A DNA stretch of 6,531 nucleotides from Gammaproteobacteria bacterium (GTDB lineage Bacteria > Pseudomonadota > Gammaproteobacteria > S012-40). The DNA lies in contig JAOTSL010000189.1 of the NCBI GenBank assembly GCA_029864945.1, forward strand, positions 1 through 6,531. The letters are read 5' to 3'. A program made the position numbers and the translations under genes. Positions 1 to 5,536 of this stretch are shown piece after piece (position 1 is the stretch's first letter; the number at the start of each line of letters is the position of its first letter). The notes beneath the pieces were generated by a model, which had not been told where the DNA came from, did not search any database, and saw only the letters and a list, made by a program, of their open reading frames with translations.

Positions 1-1
1 T

Positions 2-466
2 GCAGAAACAAAAACATCACCCAGCGTCACATTAACACCGTTTTTTTCGGGTATTGCTTTAGATGTTACGCCGCAAATTGATAAAGACGGCAACATTATG
101 CTTCACCTTCATCCAACAGTGAGTGATGTAAACCAAAGAAGCAAAAGCTTTACCATTGATGGCAAGGGGTTTGACCTACCTTTAGCGGCCAGCACTGTTC
201 GTGAAACCGACACCGTTGTGAGAGCAAAAAGCGGACAGATAATTGTTGTTGGAGGCCTCATGAAACTGTCATCAGTTGATGCTGAGGCTTCAGTTCCATT
301 GCTAGGAAACCTGCCTTTAATTGGAAGTCTTTTCAAACACAAAAAAGCCTCCCGTGTTAAAAAAGAACTCGTTGTATTGGTTAAACCAACGCTAGTCAAA
401 AATAGCACCGCCTGGAGTAATGACGCAACCTCTACCATGATGCGTTTCAGTGAACTAAGAGAATAA
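2..466 (+). CDS. mshL: MSHA-type pilus secretin MshL, C-terminal part (5' end outside window)
   Basis: This is the last 154 residues of an outer-membrane secretin, the multimeric pore through which the pilus leaves the cell. The reading frame is open from the left edge, so the start lies upstream. The visible part begins with the secretin beta-domain stretch FFSGIALDVTPQID followed by the HPTVSDV motif, which is typical of the MshL branch. Next come the SGQIIVVGGL strand pair (nt ~224-259) and the signature VPLLGNLPLIGSLF (nt 293-334), which defines bacterial type II/III/IV secretins. KKELVVLVKPTLV (nt 359-397) is the usual 'ELVI-TP' end of the domain. A short tail of about 20 residues follows. 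Assignment to MshL rather than PilQ or GspD rests on the HPTVSDV-type wording and on the mshM- and mshN-like genes downstream. The family is certain; the subfamily is likely. Confidence 0.88.
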   Translation, partial: AETKTSPSVTLTPFFSGIALDVTPQIDKDGNIMLHLHPTVSDVNQRSKSFTIDGKGFDLPLAASTVRETDTVVRAKSGQIIVVGGLMKLSSVDAEASVPLLGNLPLIGSLFKHKKASRVKKELVVLVKPTLVKNSTAWSNDATSTMMRFSELRE

Positions 467-508
467 GCGTAAACACCAGAAAAGAAAAAATGAGTAAAGG
501 GAATTAAA

Positions 509-1483
509 ATGAACAATCTAATTGATAAAAAACCAATGTCCACAGAACTTGCGCCCATTCCAAATTTTGGTTTTGACTGCGCCAGTTTTTTTAGCATGCA
601 TAAAACTCCCTTTACGCTAACACCCAAAAAAACACATATTTATACCCACGAAAATTATAAACACGCAAAAAACACTTTGCTTTTTGGTATTTCATCTGGT
701 GAAAAATTACTTAAGATTACTGGCAACGTTGGCGTAGGAAAAACATTACTGATTAATGATGTTTTGTCTTCCATTGATCATCAGCACTATCCGGTTAGGA
801 TACTTAACCCAAAAATATCGTCTAGAGATTTGCTTTGTCAAATCATTGATGAATTTGGCCTCGCATACCCTATTGATGCCACCATTGAACAGCTAATGCG
901 TTTTTTACGATTTACATTGCATGAGCATTATGCACAAACAGAGGCAAATATTCTCGTCTGGATAGATGATGCGCATAACTTATCAAACGATACTCTCCTC
1001 ATTATTGATAAAATTAGTAGTTGGTCAACACCCAACCGTGCTTTGTTACAGTTTATAATCTCTGGTGCAAATGAACTTGACCAACGACTTGACCATCAAC
1101 GACTATCATCAATGAAAAACAATATTCGATTTTCAGATACGTTAAAAAATATCAACAAGAATGAAATTGGTAATTATGTATCCTCTTGCATTCAATCGCA
1201 TGAAAAACATGACGAGCCTCAGTTCACACCAAGCGCATTAAAACAACTGTATAAATGCTCTGATGGAAACCCATCTGCGATCAATAAACTTGCTTACAAA
1301 TCATTATTAGTTGCTTATGGCAATGGACTGAGAACAATAACCCATCACTATGTAAACACGGCATTTAGTGAGCAAGACAAAGAAACCGAGAAACCAGAAA
1401 ATAAAAAATTATATTTTACACTCTCAGCCTGGGCCTGTATTAATGTTGTTTTAGCCATCGCTTTTTTCGGTGGTTATTTGTGA
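509..1483 (+). CDS. mshM: MSHA biogenesis AAA+ ATPase MshM (ExeA/GspA-like) with C-terminal membrane anchor
   Basis: A 324-residue P-loop ATPase of the ExeA/GspA/MshM family, which assists assembly of pilus or type II secretion machinery. Residues 30-40 carry the family's N-terminal motif MHKTPFTLTPK. Walker A is GNVGVGKT (72-79). Walker B is ILVWIDDAH (148-156), with Asp154 where the family normally has Glu (IDEAQ). ISGANELDQRL (184-194) matches the sensor region, and SDGNPSAINKLAYKSLLVAYG (251-271) matches the lid helix bundle. Residues 301-324 are hydrophobic and end the protein, so it is probably tail-anchored in the inner membrane; many MshM proteins stop before such a segment. The ATG is preceded by AAAGGGA (nt 496-502) at good spacing. 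The roughly 30 residues before the family motif are longer than usual, but Met30 has no better ribosome site. The gene lies 42 bases after mshL and overlaps mshN by 4 bases, so it is probably co-transcribed and translationally coupled. Confidence 0.84.
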   Translation: MNNLIDKKPMSTELAPIPNFGFDCASFFSMHKTPFTLTPKKTHIYTHENYKHAKNTLLFGISSGEKLLKITGNVGVGKTLLINDVLSSIDHQHYPVRILNPKISSRDLLCQIIDEFGLAYPIDATIEQLMRFLRFTLHEHYAQTEANILVWIDDAHNLSNDTLLIIDKISSWSTPNRALLQFIISGANELDQRLDHQRLSSMKNNIRFSDTLKNINKNEIGNYVSSCIQSHEKHDEPQFTPSALKQLYKCSDGNPSAINKLAYKSLLVAYGNGLRTITHHYVNTAFSEQDKETEKPENKKLYFTLSAWACINVVLAIAFFGGYL

Positions 1484-2607
1484 ATATTGTTAATGAAATG
1501 GTTTCCGATTTAAATAGTCGAAAGAAAATAGAAACAGACCTTAAAAAAGAACGGTCAAAGTCCAATGGCAGCCGGGGGATTTCTTGGCAGGCTTCGTCCA
1601 CTATTATTCTCTTGATAGGTATATCGACACTATCGTACGCCATCTGGTTTTATAATACTCAAAGTCAAGAATCACCACTAATTCGGGTAGCGCAATTTAG
1701 TAAACCTAATCTATCGAATGATAATTTTGAACCTCCTCATGCACCAATAAAAAATCCAATGACAGAAAAAAAGGAAATAGCGCCCCTAGATACAACAGCA
1801 AAAAAAGGCACATCTACAATAAAACCAGAAAAGACTACAGCTAAAGCGCCGATAAAATCGGCAACAAAACCAGTAATAAAACCAACAAATAGAAAAATAG
1901 AAAAACCAATAACACCAAAAATTGCCAAACCAATAAAGACCGCGACAAAAAAACCGGTAAAAATAGCGAAGACTGATCCAAACAAATTTAACAAACAACC
2001 AATACAGCTTACCGACACCCAATCTGCAAAAAAATACTACGCTAACGCATTGGTAAAACTAAATGAAGGCGACGTCATTACTGCAAAATCACTTCTGCAA
2101 AAAACATTGTCGTTAAAAATAACACATGTTGCCGCAAGAAAAACACTAGCCGGTATTTATATAAACGAGAAAGAATTATCCGCAGCGGAAACCACGCTGC
2201 AGATGGGGATAGAAAAAGTACCAGAAGCCAGTATTTTTTATCATTGGCTGGGTAGAATTTATATGGAACAGGGTGATTTTGAAAAAGCCTCGACCTTGCT
2301 TTTATCTGGTAGTAAACATGCGAAAGCCGGTGATTACTTTGCACTCCTGGCACTAGCTCAACAGAATACGCCGGGCTTTAAAAGCGCGATCGAATCTTAT
2401 CGAAAAGCACTGAACTTTCAACCCAAAGAGAGCAAATGGTGGTTAGGCTTGGGCATTGTGCTTGAAAAGTCACAAAACTGGAAAGAAGCTGAAAGCGCTT
2501 ATGAAACGGCCCTTCAATCTGAAAACTTACCCTTTAATCTTCATAGCCAGACTAGCAGTCGTTTAACATTCGTAAAAAATCAGATTGCGCTGTTAGATAA
2601 AAAATAG
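1480..2607 (+). CDS. mshN: MSHA biogenesis TPR protein MshN
   Basis: A 375-residue bitopic protein likely to act as a scaffold in pilus assembly. The N-terminus reads MNIVNEMVSDLNSR, which matches the start motif shared by MshN and related proteins (S-V-I-N-x-M-L-x-D-L-x-x-R). This supports the GTG start at 1480 over the in-frame ATG at 1498. One transmembrane segment lies at about residues 39-58, leaving a short basic cytoplasmic tail and a periplasmic remainder. Residues ~86-175 form a Lys/Pro/Thr-rich low-complexity linker. Residues 183-351 contain five back-to-back tetratricopeptide repeats: 183-216, 217-250, 251-283, 284-317 and 318-351. The pattern is clearest in the third (YHWLGRIYMEQGDFEKAS) and fifth (LGIVLEKSQNWKEAESAYETAL). 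The GTGA overlap with mshM suggests coupled translation. No mshE follows. The TPR and anchor architecture is seen directly; the MshN name comes from the N-terminal motif and the neighbours. Confidence 0.82.
   Translation: MNIVNEMVSDLNSRKKIETDLKKERSKSNGSRGISWQASSTIILLIGISTLSYAIWFYNTQSQESPLIRVAQFSKPNLSNDNFEPPHAPIKNPMTEKKEIAPLDTTAKKGTSTIKPEKTTAKAPIKSATKPVIKPTNRKIEKPITPKIAKPIKTATKKPVKIAKTDPNKFNKQPIQLTDTQSAKKYYANALVKLNEGDVITAKSLLQKTLSLKITHVAARKTLAGIYINEKELSAAETTLQMGIEKVPEASIFYHWLGRIYMEQGDFEKASTLLLSGSKHAKAGDYFALLALAQQNTPGFKSAIESYRKALNFQPKESKWWLGLGIVLEKSQNWKEAESAYETALQSENLPFNLHSQTSSRLTFVKNQIALLDKK
1735..2004 (+). repeat. Low-complexity Lys/Pro/Thr linker in mshN with a degenerate internal repeat
   Basis: This part of mshN encodes about 90 residues made mostly of Lys, Pro, Thr, Ala and Ile. 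A unit of the form PIK(S/T)ATK..PV appears twice, at residues 124-132 and 151-160, among looser K-P-I/V repeats. The DNA is correspondingly A-rich, with many AAACCA/AAACC runs. The segment lies between the membrane anchor and the TPR domain. It is probably an extended, positively charged periplasmic spacer, comparable to the proline-rich linkers of TonB-like proteins. Confidence 0.75.
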
Positions 2608-2614
2608 TCTACAG
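2590..2614. repeat. Imperfect inverted repeat spanning both convergent stop codons
   Basis: CTGTTAGA (2590-2597) pairs with TCTACAG (2608-2614) across a ten-base loop, with one bulged T. The structure covers the mshN stop (2605-2607) and the last codon positions of the oppositely oriented gene (stop 2609-2611). No T-run follows the stem on either strand, so it is not a standard intrinsic terminator. It might still fold at the 3' end of either transcript. Confidence 0.25.
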
Positions 2615-3352
2615 AACATCATAATCTATTGCTTCGCGATCTAAATAGTCTAGCAGAAAAGTAAAAGCCCTTTCGACAGCTTTTTCTTTGCCTTTTACCG
2701 CCAGATCAATTTTTGAATGCCTCTCCTCCACTTTAGGTAGGCTGGCAATTTTAACGTCCGGAAAAGTGCTTAAAATTGAATTCATCAGATCAATCAACTC
2801 GCTTTCCGGCTGATTATATATCAACACAGATCTCTCTATGCTTGGCTCTACCGGGCGCATCAAATCATAATAATTTTCCAGCACCCACTCCATCATAGGC
2901 TTGGCCATTTGAGGAAAGCCCGGAAAAAAATGACAGTCACCCACACTAAAGCCTGGCACCTGATTGATCGGGTTTGGAACAATCGCCGCATGTTCCGGCA
3001 AGTCTGCCATTAATATTCTTTTTGGGTACGCTGCTTCTGAAAATTGTGCCTCAATAAGGCGAGTTGCTTCTGGGTGCCTAGTTATTGGCTGTAAGAATGC
3101 GTCGGCTGCGCATTGCCGCGTATAATCATCCGGTGTTGCACCTATTCCACCAAAACAAAAAACTACGCTATTTTCATCACCCATCATCCGTAAGGACGAA
3201 ATTATCAACGCAGGCTCATCACCAATAACCAAACTCTGGCTTAACTGAAATCCACGTGGTGACAGAAGTGAAATGGCATTTTCAAGATGGCAGTCTTTTC
3301 GTTTACCGCTAAGAATTTCATCGCCAATGATGAGTAATTTAAATATTTTCAT
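2609..3352 (-). CDS. Stand-alone CinA N-terminal-like / MoCF-domain protein (COG1058 type)
   Basis: A 247-residue cytoplasmic protein of the molybdopterin-binding (MoaB/MogA) fold, in the branch that forms the N-terminal domain of CinA. Family motifs are present: IGDEILSG at residues 9-16, GGIGATPDD at 68-76 (family GGxGxTxDD), the VPGF stretch at 132-135 and PGFPQM at 144-149 (family PGVPxEM). The C-terminal half (~170-247) has the alternating alpha/beta pattern seen after this domain in CinA-like proteins. The PncC-type nicotinamide-nucleotide amidase domain of full-length CinA (over 400 residues) is absent. Some CinA proteins hydrolyse ADP-ribose through this domain, so a nucleotide pyrophosphatase role is possible. 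A molybdopterin role is less likely without molybdenum-cofactor genes nearby. The ATG at 3352 starts directly before the family's first strand. It lies 30 bases after the cyclase gene on the same strand, so it is probably in that operon. The ribosome site is weak. Confidence 0.82.
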   Translation of the reverse strand: MKIFKLLIIGDEILSGKRKDCHLENAISLLSPRGFQLSQSLVIGDEPALIISSLRMMGDENSVVFCFGGIGATPDDYTRQCAADAFLQPITRHPEATRLIEAQFSEAAYPKRILMADLPEHAAIVPNPINQVPGFSVGDCHFFPGFPQMAKPMMEWVLENYYDLMRPVEPSIERSVLIYNQPESELIDLMNSILSTFPDVKIASLPKVEERHSKIDLAVKGKEKAVERAFTFLLDYLDREAIDYDVL

Positions 3353-3382
3353 TCAAATAACCGTATACTTCTCGCTTGATGA

Positions 3383-4651
3383 TCACGTTATGGAGCCGCG
3401 TAACAAATAAGTATGCATTTCTCCAAAACCTTTTACTTTTATCATTCCTCTGTCTTCAAACTTAAAACCATCTTTTAACAATGCATAACTTTCTTCAGAA
3501 ACCTGAATCCCGCCAACGGGGCATTCAGACTCCATTCTACTGGCGATATTGACTGTATTCCCCCACACATCATAAACAAATTTTTTCACGCCGATAACGC
3601 CAGCAACTGCCGCCCCGGTATGAATACCTGTCCGTATATGGATATCATGTCCTGAAGATTTATTATATTTATCAACAATAGACTGTATTTCCAACGCAAA
3701 TTCAGCCACACGATGGATAGAATCCCCTTTAGGGTTGCGTAGGTTGCTGGTAACCATATATGCATCACCAATTGTTTTAATTTTATCCAGCTCAAGGACA
3801 CCGGTTAATTCATCAAACCGACTAAAAATGTCGTTTAATATAGCCACTATCTCTTTCGCAGTATGGCATTGTGACAATTTAGTAAAGCCGACCAAATCAG
3901 AAAACAATACCGTTATCTGCTCATAGTCTTTAGCAATAGTGCCAGAATTACTTTTTAATTCTTCAGCAATGTGCTCAGGTAAAATATTAAGTAACAATCT
4001 CTCATTCTCGCGCTTTTCCAGTCTCAATAACTTTTTATTGACGAAGTCTCGGCGAAAATATGATTCAATCATGTATCCACCCAACATTCCTATCAACATA
4101 CTCGTGATTAAAAGAAAGTTATAAGTCACCAGCGTTGTCATTACTAAATCTGAAGCAAAATAAAACATGATATTAAATGTAATAAATAAAATGAGCGTTG
4201 TTATTACTGCATTAATAAAACGAAGGCCTGAATAAATATAAGCCCAGAATATTGGCAGAAAAGTAGCAGCTAGATATAAGTCACTGCCGGCATTTTCATA
4301 TAACACCCCAATAACAGCAATACCAATACCGGCCACCAACATAACAATTGCCACTAATAATTGCAGCCGTTTACGAAAATACGGGCGATTGGTCGCAATA
4401 TAACCCAGCACAAATGTAGGAATTGCAATCGCGAACCGTACAACTAACGTAGCCCACTGCCCTTCTTGAATAGTGATAAAATCAATAACCGAAAATAAGC
4501 CATACAATACAGCAGCAATAATAAGCGCAGCTCTAACCTGGGACAGTGTTTGGCGTGCGTGATCCAACCGAAACAACTTCTCCAGAGCGGCATCAGTGAA
4601 TGACAACGTTACTTTATTCTGACTGTCATTTATTTTGTGTTCATTCAACAA
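3383..4651 (-). CDS. Membrane class III adenylate cyclase with six predicted transmembrane helices
   Basis: A 422-residue inner-membrane enzyme predicted to make cAMP from ATP. A short cytoplasmic N-terminus is followed by six hydrophobic segments at about residues 41-62, 68-86, 96-117, 126-142, 145-166 and 172-195. A linking helix ending in NILPEHIAEEL (222-232) leads to the catalytic CHD domain (~240-420). All key positions are visible: metal-binding Asp252 (FSDLVGFT) and Asp296 (KTIGDAYM); adenine-selecting Lys292 and Asp361; Asn368 and Arg372 (VNIASRM); and phosphate-binding Lys407 (VKGFGEM). Lys292 and Asp361 point to ATP rather than GTP. The membrane part resembles MASE-type sensor modules, but I cannot name its signal. 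No ATG is available: an in-frame stop lies at 4658-4660 and the only early start candidates are TTG at 4651 and 4648, with TTGGAA about ten bases upstream. The gene heads a probable two-gene operon with the CinA-like gene. Confidence 0.9.
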   Translation of the reverse strand: MLNEHKINDSQNKVTLSFTDAALEKLFRLDHARQTLSQVRAALIIAAVLYGLFSVIDFITIQEGQWATLVVRFAIAIPTFVLGYIATNRPYFRKRLQLLVAIVMLVAGIGIAVIGVLYENAGSDLYLAATFLPIFWAYIYSGLRFINAVITTLILFITFNIMFYFASDLVMTTLVTYNFLLITSMLIGMLGGYMIESYFRRDFVNKKLLRLEKRENERLLLNILPEHIAEELKSNSGTIAKDYEQITVLFSDLVGFTKLSQCHTAKEIVAILNDIFSRFDELTGVLELDKIKTIGDAYMVTSNLRNPKGDSIHRVAEFALEIQSIVDKYNKSSGHDIHIRTGIHTGAAVAGVIGVKKFVYDVWGNTVNIASRMESECPVGGIQVSEESYALLKDGFKFEDRGMIKVKGFGEMHTYLLRGSIT

Positions 4652-4688
4652 ATCATATTATTCCAACGAAAAAACGTAGTACCACAGG

Positions 4689-4701
4689 TGCTAAAATAGC
4701 A
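4689..4701. promoter_or_regulatory. 13-bp palindrome TGCTAAAATAGCA, possible operator
   Basis: A perfect inverted repeat of five bases (TGCTA/TAGCA) around a three-base AAA centre. It lies in the middle of the divergent promoter region and overlaps the candidate -10 sequences. A regulator bound here could affect both units. The motif is short and AT-rich, so chance is a real possibility, and I do not recognise it as a known operator. Confidence 0.25.
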
Positions 4702-4736
4702 TACTATACAAAGGGAACTGCAAAGAAATATCATCC

Positions 4737-4742
4737 AGGAGA
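4737..4742 (+). promoter_or_regulatory. Ribosome binding site AGGAGA of the LolA-like gene
   Basis: AGGAGA ends ten bases before the ATG at 4753. It is the strongest Shine-Dalgarno match in the window and fixes the start that includes the full signal peptide. Confidence 0.65.
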
Positions 4743-4752
4743 ATAAAAATCC

Positions 4753-5535
4753 ATGCTGAGTCGTTTTCGCTGCAAACACGTATTTGTTTCAATGATATTG
4801 TTCATCATTGTGCTAATTTCGTTTTCACTTCCTGTTCATGCTATAGACAATTCTAGTGATGCGAACAGCCTGATGCGTCATATCGATCGACTGTGGCGTA
4901 GTGATTCCGCCCATTCAACCATGTCGATGACCGTACAAACCCGCCGCTATTCTCGAACTATGAAAATGGAAACCTGGTCCAAGGGTAAAGAAAAATCATT
5001 AATCATCATTCGTGAGCCAAAAAAAGACCGGGCCATTGCCACTCTAAAGGTAAATGAAAACATCTGGAATTATCTACCAAAAATCAATCGTATTACTAAA
5101 GTGCCACCCAGCTTGATGTCTGGCTCATGGATGGGGAGCCACTTTACAAATGATGACCTGGTAAAAGAAAACACCTACGAAGATGACTATAATTCTAAAA
5201 TTAGCTTTAAAGGCCTTCGCGATAATATAAACACGATTGAAATCACCTCAGTTCCAAAAGAAAATGCAGCTGTTGTATGGGGAAAGGTTGTTACCCTGAT
5301 CGATCAGGAAAAATTTGTACCAATCAGCTCATCGTATTATAACGAAGAAAACATATTAGTCAGGGTGATGCATTTTTCACAACTGGAGATAAAGGATAGT
5401 CGCCTAATCCCGATGAAAATGACATTAAAACCATTGGACAAACCGGGCGAATCAACAATCGTCGAATACCATGACATCAGTTTTGACATACCCATAAACG
5501 ATAACGTCTTTTCGATTAAACAATTGAAGCGATAA
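4753..5535 (+). CDS. Secreted LolA-like 'outer membrane lipoprotein-sorting' protein
   Basis: A 260-residue periplasmic protein. Residues 1-30 form a clear Sec signal peptide: basic MLSRFRCKH, a hydrophobic core and a likely cleavage site after PVHA (A30). It is not a lipoprotein, because no lipobox cysteine is present. The mature part has the wording of the LolA_like/outer membrane lipoprotein-sorting family: repeated beta strands (SMTVQTRRYSRTMKMETWSKG, 58-78), IREPKKDRA (86-94), the WNYLPKINRITKVPPSLMSGSWMGS block (105-129) and FTNDDLV (131-137). These proteins share the open beta-barrel fold that binds a lipid or lipoprotein acyl chain, and they often sit beside FtsX-like ABC permeases, as here. 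The role is probably carrying a lipid or lipoprotein across the periplasm in partnership with the downstream transporter; the cargo is unknown. Divergent from the cyclase gene. Confidence 0.85.
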   Translation: MLSRFRCKHVFVSMILFIIVLISFSLPVHAIDNSSDANSLMRHIDRLWRSDSAHSTMSMTVQTRRYSRTMKMETWSKGKEKSLIIIREPKKDRAIATLKVNENIWNYLPKINRITKVPPSLMSGSWMGSHFTNDDLVKENTYEDDYNSKISFKGLRDNINTIEITSVPKENAAVVWGKVVTLIDQEKFVPISSSYYNEENILVRVMHFSQLEIKDSRLIPMKMTLKPLDKPGESTIVEYHDISFDIPINDNVFSIKQLKR

Positions 5536-5536
5536 C

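Larger units (their letters stand above)
4652..4752. promoter_or_regulatory. Divergent intergenic region with promoters for the cyclase and the LolA-like gene
   Basis: This 101-base gap separates two genes transcribed away from each other, so it should hold both promoters. On the + strand, TAAAAT (4692-4697) and TACTAT (4702-4707) are possible -10 boxes. On the - strand, TATAGT (4709-4704) matches five of six consensus positions. None has a good -35 box at 16-18 bases, so start sites cannot be placed with confidence. Confidence 0.4.

Noticed and set aside
490..507. Five-codon ATG-led frame just before mshM
   Set aside because: It overlaps the mshM ribosome site and ends one base before the mshM start. 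It is too short to call a gene, and nothing beyond chance supports a leader peptide.
109..627. 172-codon minus-strand frame
   Set aside because: It is antisense to the conserved secretin C-terminus and the start of mshM, crosses both genes, and shows no family resemblance.
1737..2022. Two minus-strand frames with very hydrophobic, membrane-like translations (Phe/Ile/Gly- and Phe/Tyr/Trp-rich)
   Set aside because: They lie antisense to the Lys/Pro-rich linker of mshN. Lys codons AAA/AAG read backwards as Phe/Leu codons, which fully explains the apparent membrane segments. There is no ribosome site or family motif.
2590..2614. Intrinsic terminator at the convergent junction
   Set aside because: The stem is short, AT-rich and bulged, and neither strand has a T-run after it, so it is listed only as an inverted repeat.
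2609..3352. Truncated full-length CinA
   Set aside because: The protein ends cleanly with a folded-looking C-terminal half and there is no trace of a PncC domain downstream. Stand-alone proteins of about 250 residues are a normal form of this family, so it is not called a pseudogene.
3735..4124. Two short plus-strand frames inside the cyclase gene
   Set aside because: They are antisense to the catalytic and linker regions of the cyclase, whose residues are all conserved; no ribosome site.
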